This document shows, piece by piece, positions 8,103 to 15,571 of a stretch of DNA of 64,000 bases. The stretch's first letter is position 1; the number at the start of each line of letters is the position of its first letter. The notes beneath the pieces were generated by a model that saw only the letters and a list, made by a program, of their open reading frames with translations, was not told the DNA's origin and searched no databases. A program made the position numbers and the translations under genes. The stretch comes from Actinomycetes bacterium (GTDB taxonomy: Bacteria; Actinomycetota; Actinomycetes; Mycobacteriales; Mycobacteriaceae). Where the stretch lies: NCBI GenBank assembly GCA_023418505.1, contig JAEZZR010000012.1, positions 124,001 to 188,000 on the forward strand, in the 5' to 3' direction.

Positions 8103-9392
8103 CTAGTCAGCCCAAACCTCCGGCGGCACAGCAGGGTGCGGCGTCGTTGGTGGCAACGTCGCCACCGCCGACAGCCTCGACAACCCACACACCTGCAACA
8201 AATCCACAGTCAACGAACGACACTGCGCGAATACCACAACCTCCGATAGCGTTTTGCCCTCAATCAGCGATGGATGCATCCGTGCAGCCAGGCGCCTCAG
8301 CTGCCGGATGGCGTCCTCGTAGCTAGTAGTGGTGCGCTCTGAAAGCGTGGCGCTATCTTCGTATGGCAGCTCGCCCCACGCCGGGATGTGCTCGAGGTTC
8401 GGGTTGTTATCCAGCAGAATCCGCACGGTCCGCGCAGCATCCGACACATCCAGAATAATGTTCACCAACTCCGGACTAATCTCAATGTGGTCCTCCTTCG
8501 CCACAATGGATCTTCGCGCCAGGATGCGAATATTGCGCATCGCGTTATCTGTGGGGTGAACGATCCTAGCGAGCGACGCCAGCTTCTCCCTCTGGTGCCA
8601 CAACAGCGGCGAGACTTTCACTTGCTCTTGGGCTTCAGCAAGCGCGCTGTCCATCGTCGTTACTTCTACCTGCGAGGATCGCCCTACTTGTAGGGCTGCT
8701 CGGATGCGCTCGGTGTCGCCGGTCTGCAGTCCGCGTCCGACGTCGTAAAGTATATCGGCAGCAAGATCCAGCACGGTTGCTACGCGTCGACGCACGCCAG
8801 GCAGCGGGTTGCGCGGGAGCACCGCCATGATGATCACGCCGATAATGCCGCCGACGAGGGCGTCGATCATGCGGTTGTAGGCGCTCATCGTTCCGGGAGG
8901 CATGATCGTGGCGATGAGCACTGCCGACGACGCCGCCTGATTCACCACCAGCGGCCCGCGCCCCATGAACACGCCCACAATCATCGCGGCAAAAACACCG
9001 AGCGTGAGTTGTACGGTGCCAGTGCCTAACGACGAAATAATCAAGTCGCCCACAAAGACACCCAAAGCCGCACCGAATACCAATTGGACGGATGATTTCA
9101 GTCGCGGCCCTTGGGTTAAAACGTTCAAGCCGATGAAAGCCGCCATCGGCGCGAAGAACGGATTGTTATGGCCTAAGACATCCAGAGCGAACCAGTAGGC
9201 GATGCCCGCTGCCAGGGTAGCCTGGATAATCAGCATCATCTTGTTACGCACCCGGGTAAACCCGTGCAAGAAGCGGGTACGTGGGCGCATGCTGCGCCGG
9301 ATGGCCATCACGGCTCGCGAACCGGTGTGCGACAAAACATCGGGATACCACCCGAGCTCTGGACGCGGATTATTCTTATTGATGTCTTCCAT
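8103..9392 (-). CDS. FUSC/aromatic-acid exporter family membrane protein
   Basis: A 429-residue protein with an N-terminal hydrophobic half (about residues 50-200, six helices such as LIIQATLAAGIAYWFALDVL) and a soluble helical C-terminal half. This is the FUSC/ArAE arrangement seen in efflux proteins such as YccS or the aromatic acid exporters. The segment FFAPMAAFIGLN and the GGIIGVIIMAVLPRNPLP loop are typical. The substrate cannot be told from sequence. It stands alone: 3' side is the hairpin-repeat region and 5' side is a 13-bp tandem repeat array that may overlap its promoter. Confidence 0.85.
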   Translation of the reverse strand: MEDINKNNPRPELGWYPDVLSHTGSRAVMAIRRSMRPRTRFLHGFTRVRNKMMLIIQATLAAGIAYWFALDVLGHNNPFFAPMAAFIGLNVLTQGPRLKSSVQLVFGAALGVFVGDLIISSLGTGTVQLTLGVFAAMIVGVFMGRGPLVVNQAASSAVLIATIMPPGTMSAYNRMIDALVGGIIGVIIMAVLPRNPLPGVRRRVATVLDLAADILYDVGRGLQTGDTERIRAALQVGRSSQVEVTTMDSALAEAQEQVKVSPLLWHQREKLASLARIVHPTDNAMRNIRILARRSIVAKEDHIEISPELVNIILDVSDAARTVRILLDNNPNLEHIPAWGELPYEDSATLSERTTTSYEDAIRQLRRLAARMHPSLIEGKTLSEVVVFAQCRSLTVDLLQVCGLSRLSAVATLPPTTPHPAVPPEVWAD

Positions 9393-9440
9393 AACAATCA
9401 GCCGTTAACGTTTAGGCGTTTTGATGCATTTTGTTCATGT

Positions 9441-9516
9441 GGATTACGAATGCAGATCGCGCATGCCGATAGCGAATGCGGATTTCATGCGGATAGCGAA
9501 TGCCGATAGCGAATGT
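9441..9516. repeat. 13-bp tandem repeats upstream of the FUSC gene
   Basis: Six adjacent units with consensus SGATAGCGAATGC: 9441-9453, 9454-9466, 9467-9479, 9480-9490 (two bases short), 9491-9503 and 9504-9516. Units three, five and six are almost identical. They fill the 150-bp gap between the 3' end of the DUF3151 gene and the start of the FUSC gene. Confidence 0.8.
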
Positions 9517-9544
9517 GGCCGGAGGATCAAAGCCAAAACGGCTA

Positions 9545-9955
9545 CTACAGCCCTGTGGCCGCGACCGCCTGCTGATCGCAGTCCTGCAGTAGTGCCAGGC
9601 AGCGGTCGTATTCCTCATCTTCGCCGATGGCGCGAGCTGCTTTAGCTAAAGCCGAAATAGCCCGCAGCACACCTTGATTGGGCTGGTGCTCCCAGGGGAC
9701 GGAGCCGAAGCCTTTCCAGCCGTTGCCGCGTAAAGCATCCAGGCCACGGTGATAGCCGGTGCGCGCATATGCGTAGCCGGGCACCACATCGCCGGCGGCT
9801 AGTGCTTCCTCGGCAAGATCAGCCCATGCAGCGCTGTCTTTCGGATTCGCTTGCACGATGTCTGCAGCAGTAGCTCCTTCCTGGCGCATCTTTTCCGCAG
9901 CCTCGTCGGCGGGTAAATGCACTGGATCTGGAGCCAACATGTCTTTAAATTGCAT
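9545..9955 (-). CDS. DUF3151 family protein
   Basis: A 136-residue cytoplasmic protein of unknown function, conserved in actinobacteria; M. tuberculosis Rv0360c is the equivalent next to the purA region. It is built of helices resembling a short TPR-like array (NPKDSAAWADLAEEALAAGD, then GVLRAISALAKAARAIGE), with the conserved GWKGFGSVPWEHQPNQG block in the middle. Its ATG at 9955 lies 5 bp downstream of the stop codon of the GH76 gene, so both are probably co-transcribed. Confidence 0.88.
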   Translation of the reverse strand: MQFKDMLAPDPVHLPADEAAEKMRQEGATAADIVQANPKDSAAWADLAEEALAAGDVVPGYAYARTGYHRGLDALRGNGWKGFGSVPWEHQPNQGVLRAISALAKAARAIGEDEEYDRCLALLQDCDQQAVAATGL

Positions 9956-9960
9956 GCAGC

Positions 9961-11181
9961 CTATTCTAGGGAACCATTTAATATGGTGCGCCGATGCGCA
10001 TCCTGTGCTACTCGGCTACCGGCTTCCATTAGCATCCAGCCAGACAGTTGTACCGATAGATCCCGTTCGTGGATTTCCGAGCCATGCACCGCACCCTGCT
10101 TCTTCGCTGCCACGGTGCCTTTGCCGTAGGGGAACTGAGCATCTTTAGTCCAGTCGGCGGGAAAAAGCGGCAGGCCATCGACCTCCAGGCGGTGCATCCA
10201 GGCAGCCTCGCCGGATTTCAGTACCATGCGCCGGGCAATGCGCGCGGCTGCCCGGCCAGCCGGATCATTCTGTGGCAGGCGCACGGCCGCATCCGCCAAG
10301 TAGCGTGCGAGGATACCGTTGAACAAACCGCCATCACCGCCACCGCAGCCCGGGATCACACTATCGGCAGAAGCCAGATCGCGCGCCACCACGTGAATCA
10401 AATCCGACGCTTGCTCGAAGTAGTAGGCCGCCCGCTGTGGCTCGTTACGCTGTAGCAGCTGATGGCCGATTTCTACACAAGCCCCAATCGCCACGCCTTG
10501 GTTGTAGCTGTAGATTGCCGTGACTCGTGTGGTTTCGCCGTTTGTGCGGCGAAGTCCGTCGATAAGCAAAGTAGGCTCATCCGCGTCGTGCCCCGGAATT
10601 TCCTGGCGGAGGTTGCGGAACATCCACTGGGTGAGCTCGATGGCCTCATCAACGCGCCCCGCCCGCGCCAACGCAATCGCCGCCGGACCATTCGAAGGGG
10701 CGTTGAAGAACGGCTCGCCGTGGCGCCAGGGCAGCACACCGAAAGTCTCGTCGCGCCCATTAGACAGCGCCGTAATCAGCTTGTGCGTACTGCGCGAACT
10801 ACGACGCCGACGCTGCACCCGATCCACACGCTGCAACGCCAACGCCATCCACGCCCGATCGTCGAAGTACTTATTCGACGACAGCGGCGACAAATTCCGA
10901 CGACGAATCCCCCGCACCGTACGACGCACCACCTGCAATTTTTCTTGCGACGGCACACGCAACGCCGCATCTACCAAACAGTCCAAATAATGCGCCTGCC
11001 ACCAGTAATGCCAGGTCAGAAACAGCCGATGGGAGCGTGGAGCTGGCCACGAAGGCACCGCCAAGTTCGTGTGTGGCAACGACCACAAGGACGTGGCATG
11101 GCGATTGCGAATCGCTTGTTCGGCGACATCCGCCCGATAAGCCCAAACCTCAGCTTCGGAACGGGACATCTTGGCAACCAC
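9961..11181 (-). CDS. Glycoside hydrolase family 76 protein (alpha-1,6-mannanase-like)
   Basis: GH76 enzymes are endo-alpha-1,6-mannanases. The consecutive catalytic aspartates are visible as YFDDRAWMALA with D107 and D108, within an (alpha/alpha)6 barrel sequence rich in Trp and His. M. tuberculosis has a GH76 protein (Rv0365c) in the same neighbourhood. A role in trimming alpha-1,6-mannan of lipomannan-type glycolipids is inference. No signal peptide is visible, so a cytoplasmic location is likely. The start is GTG 11181, supported by AAAGGAG 5 nt upstream; an in-frame ATG follows four codons later. 406 residues. Confidence 0.87.
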   Translation of the reverse strand: MVAKMSRSEAEVWAYRADVAEQAIRNRHATSLWSLPHTNLAVPSWPAPRSHRLFLTWHYWWQAHYLDCLVDAALRVPSQEKLQVVRRTVRGIRRRNLSPLSSNKYFDDRAWMALALQRVDRVQRRRRSSRSTHKLITALSNGRDETFGVLPWRHGEPFFNAPSNGPAAIALARAGRVDEAIELTQWMFRNLRQEIPGHDADEPTLLIDGLRRTNGETTRVTAIYSYNQGVAIGACVEIGHQLLQRNEPQRAAYYFEQASDLIHVVARDLASADSVIPGCGGGDGGLFNGILARYLADAAVRLPQNDPAGRAAARIARRMVLKSGEAAWMHRLEVDGLPLFPADWTKDAQFPYGKGTVAAKKQGAVHGSEIHERDLSVQLSGWMLMEAGSRVAQDAHRRTILNGSLE

Positions 11182-11244
11182 GGCACTCCTTTGAGGGGTC
11201 TAAATTAAGTGGTCGAAATTGTTATCTCTATATTATCAGGCTAA

Positions 11245-11949
11245 TTACCAGGAATTATCCAAGTTTGCGTGCTGCCTGATCCACGCATGCATGGCGATGC
11301 CGGCAGCCACGCCCGCGTTGATGGAGCGCGTCGATCCGAACTGGGCGATCGAAACCGTCATCCGCGCTTTTTCGCGTGCTTGTTGGGAAACGCCCGGACC
11401 TTCCTGGCCGAATAGCAGCAGGCAATTCTCCGGCAGTTCCGCGGTTTCCAGTGGCACAGACCCCGGCACGTTGTCTACGGCGACAACTTCGATGCCGTGC
11501 TGGTCAGCCCAAGCTGTCACATCCGCCACCGTGCTGTGATGCTGCAGATGCTGGTACCGATCCGTGACCATCGCACCACGGCGATTCCACCGCTTCCGCC
11601 CCACGATATGCACCGTATCCACCGCAAACGCATTGGCCGTGCGTACGACGGTTCCAATATTCGCATCGTGCTCGAAATTCTCGATCGCCACATGCAAGCT
11701 ATGCCGACGCGAATCGATATCCGCGACGATCGCCTCTAATTTCCAGTAGCGATAGGCATCGACGACGTTACGACGATCCCCTTCCGCCAACAGCTTCGCA
11801 TCGTAATGATCGTCGGTTGGTAGCGGCTGGTCTGGATGTTCTTCCTGCCACGGGCCGACACCAACACGGGCTTCGAACCATTCGGTTGGGCCTTTAGCTG
11901 GGGGTTCTGAAGCTGGGGGTTCGGGGGTGCCAGATTCGTTGGGATTCAC
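11245..11949 (-). CDS. SpoU/TrmH family RNA 2'-O-methyltransferase
   Basis: SAM-dependent methylase acting on tRNA or rRNA, with the SPOUT trefoil-knot motifs in order: NIGTVVRTANAFAVDTVHIVG, LLFGQEGPGVS and MTVSIAQFGSTRSINAGVAAGIAMHAW (quoted here in part). 234 residues, with a Pro/Glu-rich N-terminal extension of about 35 residues. It begins with GTG at 11949, abutting the stop codon of the next gene upstream. The order methylase, membrane protein, pyrE is shared with M. tuberculosis Rv0380c-Rv0382c, which supports the assignment. The exact RNA target is unknown. Confidence 0.88.
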   Translation of the reverse strand: MNPNESGTPEPPASEPPAKGPTEWFEARVGVGPWQEEHPDQPLPTDDHYDAKLLAEGDRRNVVDAYRYWKLEAIVADIDSRRHSLHVAIENFEHDANIGTVVRTANAFAVDTVHIVGRKRWNRRGAMVTDRYQHLQHHSTVADVTAWADQHGIEVVAVDNVPGSVPLETAELPENCLLLFGQEGPGVSQQAREKARMTVSIAQFGSTRSINAGVAAGIAMHAWIRQHANLDNSW

Positions 11950-12762
11950 CTACGCACCACTGCTTTCAGCGCCAGCTGCGGATTCACTACGCCCAGCCAC
12001 ACCAGATTCTCCAAGCGAGCCAATGCCGTCGCTTAAGAAAATCTGCGCCACAATGTAGCTGTCCATCACTGCGGCGTCGAGGAGGCGGCCGAGCTTCGTG
12101 TCGTCGCCAACTACCCGGTTCAGAATCAGCAGACCGTCAGAGATCAAGAACAGATTGCCTCCATGGCCAATGCCGTAGGCCAGGTCGCCTGGCTCTTTGC
12201 CCTGCACCAGCGCGCGGTCATCACCTAACACAGAAGTGCTTGCCAACACCGGACCGTAGCCCAAAACTGCTGGTAGTGCCTTCGGCAACTTCGCTGCCGT
12301 CAACGCCAAGCTGCCCGCCAACAACGGCAACCGAGCCGCCACCCGCGCCCACGCCGGCCGCGCACCAGCGCGCCACAGCAACGCCGAATACACGCCATGA
12401 TTCACCGCAAAAGCCGCTGAACCAGGGTTCAAGCTGGAATTCTTCGGCATCAACAACAAATCACCCACCCAGCCTGCAGCCAGTCCGGCTACTAGGGCGG
12501 CAGTGGTGGTTTGGTCGCGGTGGTGGCGGTCCGCCCATACGTCGGCAGCTAAAAGAGGCATCAAAATAGTCTTCGACACCTTCCGCGGCTTTTCCCACCC
12601 GAACAGCGACGACACCACATTCACCGCGCCCGCGCCCAACAACGCGAAACGCTGCGGGCGGGCGACGGTCTTCTCCGCCACGGAGTTCATCGCCAGCCAG
12701 CCTTCCTTGGTGCGGCTAAGGGCGGTCTTTGCTACGGCCTGCATGATGGAACGCTCGCTCAT
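11950..12762 (-). CDS. YhhN/TMEM86-like membrane protein (lysoplasmalogenase family)
   Basis: 270 residues with about seven hydrophobic helices. The blocks SKTILMPLLAADVW, GWVGDLLLMP and AFAVNHGVYSALLW with conserved Asp, His and Tyr resemble YhhN/TMEM86 proteins, which hydrolyse vinyl-ether lysophospholipids in animals. The bacterial activity is not established, so the name is only a family label. It overlaps pyrE by 4 bp (ATGA) and its stop adjoins the methylase start, so these genes form an operon. The Ser/Ala/Gly-rich tail is probably disordered. Confidence 0.7.
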   Translation of the reverse strand: MSERSIMQAVAKTALSRTKEGWLAMNSVAEKTVARPQRFALLGAGAVNVVSSLFGWEKPRKVSKTILMPLLAADVWADRHHRDQTTTAALVAGLAAGWVGDLLLMPKNSSLNPGSAAFAVNHGVYSALLWRAGARPAWARVAARLPLLAGSLALTAAKLPKALPAVLGYGPVLASTSVLGDDRALVQGKEPGDLAYGIGHGGNLFLISDGLLILNRVVGDDTKLGRLLDAAVMDSYIVAQIFLSDGIGSLGESGVAGRSESAAGAESSGA

Positions 12763-13346
12763 AGCCCCAGATCCTGCAAGCCCAACAGGTAGCGGTATGC
12801 CACGCCCTCTTTTTCGATCACTTCGCTGGCGCCGGTGTTGCGATCCACTACAGTTGCCACGCCAACAACCTCCGCGCCGGCCTCGCGCACGGCTGCCACG
12901 GCGGTGAGCGGCGAATTACCAGTCGTGGTCGTATCTTCCACCACCAGCACGCGCTTGCCGGAGATGTCCGGGCCTTCAATGCGGCGCTGCATACCGTGCT
13001 TTTTTGCTTCTTTGCGAACGACGAAAGCGTCAATGGTGCGGCCGTCCTGGCCACCTGCGTGCATGATCGAGGTGGCAACGGGATCAGCGCCGAGAGTCAG
13101 GCCGCCGACGTGGACGTAATCCCAGTCGGCCGTTAGCTGACGCAACAAAGTACCAATCAAACGCGACGCCTCATGGTGCAACGTAGCGCGGCGCAGATCC
13201 ACGTAATAATCAGCCTCACGGCCAGAAGAAAGCGTCACTTTACCGTGGACAACAGCTAGTTCTTTCACTAGCTCCGCCAGGCGCGCCTTAAGCTGCGGAT
13301 CTACCTCAGGCCAGGAGGCGGGGTTTGCGGTCTGATCAGCGGTCAT
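12759..13346 (-). CDS. pyrE: Orotate phosphoribosyltransferase
   Basis: Transfers the phosphoribosyl group from PRPP to orotate to make OMP in pyrimidine synthesis. 195 residues, close to the usual length. The PRPP loop is VLVVEDTTTTG, and the catalytic flexible loop has Lys and His as in VRKEAKKHG. The ATG at 13346 overlaps the stop of the gene upstream by 4 bp and its own stop overlaps the YhhN-like gene by 4 bp, giving tight coupling in one operon that carries the other pathway-unrelated genes. Confidence 0.96.
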   Translation of the reverse strand: MTADQTANPASWPEVDPQLKARLAELVKELAVVHGKVTLSSGREADYYVDLRRATLHHEASRLIGTLLRQLTADWDYVHVGGLTLGADPVATSIMHAGGQDGRTIDAFVVRKEAKKHGMQRRIEGPDISGKRVLVVEDTTTTGNSPLTAVAAVREAGAEVVGVATVVDRNTGASEVIEKEGVAYRYLLGLQDLGL

Positions 13347-14623
13347 TTGTTGTCGTTTCCTTCGTGTTGTTTGGGTTGCGGTTGGGTTTCCACACTATCG
13401 CCGAAAATCATCGCGGGCTTGTCGTTGCGCCGCACGATGCGATTGCGTTGCGGTTGCGCCTGCCGGTGGCGATCGTCCTCGCCGAGCGCGGGCAACGACG
13501 ATTGCTGCTCGTCAACCAATTCCGCGCCCGAAACTGGCTGTACCCATTGGGTTTCCTCGGACTTCTGCCACGTCTGAGCGCGCGCCCGGGTGGGCAGTTC
13601 ATCGTCGGCAAGCTGCTGAGAACGATCCGCAGGCGCCGGCCGCCACGAACCATCATCGCCGATCGTTTCTACTTGCGCGGGCTCGGGGCGAGATTGCGCC
13701 GTGGCATCGGGTCGCGCACCTGCCACGTCGGGTGCTTCGTCGGGTGATTCGTCGGCTGCAACCGCGACATCGATGATCGTGGGATCGGCTGCGTGCTGCT
13801 CGGACATGCGGTGCAACGCCACCTCGCGCGTGGGATCCCACGACGCCGGATCCAGCATCACATCATCATCCGGCTGCGGTGGCAGACGGTGCGCCAACGC
13901 CACGACCTGCGTCAACGCCGCCACAATCGCATCCCACCGCTGCGGATCCGTATTAATCGGCACAAACCCGCGCACCCACCGATCCTGAAATTCCAGATGC
14001 GAAACTTCCGGTGGCAGCGAGGCACAAATTTCTTGCGCGTGCTGGTCGAAAATGCGCTTGACGACGGATTCTGCTTCCGCGGGCAACACGCTCACCACGC
14101 TAGCGTCCTGCACACGCATCGTGACCGGGCTGGCTTGCGGACGCGCCACAGCCACTACCGTGACATCCTGGTAATCCGCGATCACGCACGGCTGATCTTC
14201 CCAAAGGATTTCTGCGACTGCCTGGGCATTTTCAGACAGTGCAGCTACCGAGGTGGTGGCTGCGGTGGTGATTGTTGGGTTGGCTGCAGAAGCACCACTG
14301 GCCTTCACCGTGCGCCGGTAGGTTCCCCCATGCTGCTTTGCCCACTGCTTGCGGGCACTCATCCGGCGGCGGCGGGCAGACCATTGCTCTAGCTGGCCTG
14401 GCTGGGCGTTCGCCTGCTGGCCACTCGGCTGCTGGGCGTTCGCCTGCTGACTACTCGGCTGCCGGTCACTTGCTTGCAGGCTGCCATCCTGACTCCCCGC
14501 CTGGCTCCCCACCCGTTCCCCACTATCAGCTCGCCGCTGCCGATCCCAGTGCAACAGCAAAAACGCCAACGCGAACAACACAAGCGCGAAGGCGATAAGG
14601 GCGGACAGCAGAAGAACATTCAT
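13343..14623 (-). CDS. Membrane-anchored protein upstream of pyrE
   Basis: 426 residues of unknown function. A single N-terminal helix (residues 4-24) anchors it, followed by a Gln/Ser/Ala low-complexity stretch with the repeated unit QQANAQ; a central folded part (about 120-300) and an Asp/Gln/Pro-rich C-terminus follow. M. tuberculosis has an exported or anchored protein of unknown function (Rv0383c) in the same slot between pyrE and clpB. The low-complexity part is encoded by imperfect DNA repeats near 14400-14480. Overlaps pyrE by 4 bp. Confidence 0.75.
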   Translation of the reverse strand: MNVLLLSALIAFALVLFALAFLLLHWDRQRRADSGERVGSQAGSQDGSLQASDRQPSSQQANAQQPSGQQANAQPGQLEQWSARRRRMSARKQWAKQHGGTYRRTVKASGASAANPTITTAATTSVAALSENAQAVAEILWEDQPCVIADYQDVTVVAVARPQASPVTMRVQDASVVSVLPAEAESVVKRIFDQHAQEICASLPPEVSHLEFQDRWVRGFVPINTDPQRWDAIVAALTQVVALAHRLPPQPDDDVMLDPASWDPTREVALHRMSEQHAADPTIIDVAVAADESPDEAPDVAGARPDATAQSRPEPAQVETIGDDGSWRPAPADRSQQLADDELPTRARAQTWQKSEETQWVQPVSGAELVDEQQSSLPALGEDDRHRQAQPQRNRIVRRNDKPAMIFGDSVETQPQPKQHEGNDNK

Positions 14624-14652
14624 CGTCCGCCTAGTCTAATCGAGAAAGCTCC

Positions 14653-15477
14653 TTAAGCACGCACGATTGGCAACGATGGGTTACCTGCCCACTGCGACCA
14701 ACCGCCGGTAAATAGCGAAGCACCTTCCAAACCAGCAGAGTGCATCGCCTGAATAAACAGCGACGAGTGCAAACCGGAGCCGGAGTACACCGCTACCTGC
14801 GCACCATCGGTCACACCGATTTCAGCGAGCTTGGCGCGAATCTCTTCCGCTGGCAAGAATCCATGATCCTCGGACTGCAAGGAACGTGCTGGCAGATTCA
14901 CTGCACCTGGGATATGGCCAGCTTGCAGATCGACCTTTTCCGAGATCCCGTTGAAACGCTCCACGTTACGGGCGTCGACAAGCACTCCATGATCTGGCCA
15001 GTCAAGCACGTCCTGAATGTCAACCACAGGCATGTGCCCTGGGGTCACGCGAATCGTGCCCGGCTGTGGGAGGTTGCCCGGACCGCCAGCGGTGTCGTAG
15101 CCAGCGGCGAGCCAAGCGTCGAAGCCGCCACGCAGTACCTGAATGCGAGTCATCCCCGCCCACTTCAGAATCCACCACGCGCGGGACGCCAGCAGGCCAT
15201 CGCCCTGGTCGTAAATCACCAGGTCGTGGTTGTCGGTCACACCCCAGCGGAACATCGCGCGACGCACCTGCGCGACATCCGGCAGCGGATTACGCCCGGA
15301 CTCGCGGCTTGGCACACCTGCCAGATCCACTTCCGGGTTGCAGAACATCGCCAACGGAATGTGTGCTTCCGAATAATGCTGGAAAGCTGACTTCTCCCGG
15401 GTCCACCGAGCGTCAACTGCAACTACAGGTTTGCCCGACTGGATTAATGCGTGTAGCTCCTGGGCTGAAATAGTCAT
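14653..15477 (-). CDS. Two-domain rhodanese-like protein lacking the catalytic cysteine
   Basis: Two tandem rhodanese domains (about residues 5-130 and 150-272), the architecture of SseA-type thiosulfate sulfurtransferases: RGGFDAWLAAGY ends the first and GGWSQWAGNP the second. The active-site loop normally reads C-x-G-x-G, but here it is VAVYSGSGLHSS, with Ser at the Cys position. The only cysteine in the protein is near residue 46 (AMFCNPEV). It may therefore bind a sulfur substrate or act by another route. I prefer ATG 15477 to 15483 because GAGG lies 7 nt before it. Same direction as clpB, about 95 bp downstream. Confidence 0.85.
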   Translation of the reverse strand: MTISAQELHALIQSGKPVVAVDARWTREKSAFQHYSEAHIPLAMFCNPEVDLAGVPSRESGRNPLPDVAQVRRAMFRWGVTDNHDLVIYDQGDGLLASRAWWILKWAGMTRIQVLRGGFDAWLAAGYDTAGGPGNLPQPGTIRVTPGHMPVVDIQDVLDWPDHGVLVDARNVERFNGISEKVDLQAGHIPGAVNLPARSLQSEDHGFLPAEEIRAKLAEIGVTDGAQVAVYSGSGLHSSLFIQAMHSAGLEGASLFTGGWSQWAGNPSLPIVRA

Positions 15478-15571
15478 CGCCATACCTCGCAGTGTAGGTA
15501 AGGCGAAGACAAAATGCCCGTGGATGTGAGCACGATAACCGGGATTAACCGGGATCGCGCACCAACCGGGA

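Noticed and set aside
7618..8326. Two plus-strand reading frames of 90 and 190 codons in the repeat-rich region
   Set aside because: They run through palindromes and direct repeats, have no ribosome binding site and the longer one ends within the antisense of the FUSC gene.
9441..9516. A CRISPR array for the 13-bp repeats
   Set aside because: Units are adjacent with no unique spacers, and no cas gene is present.
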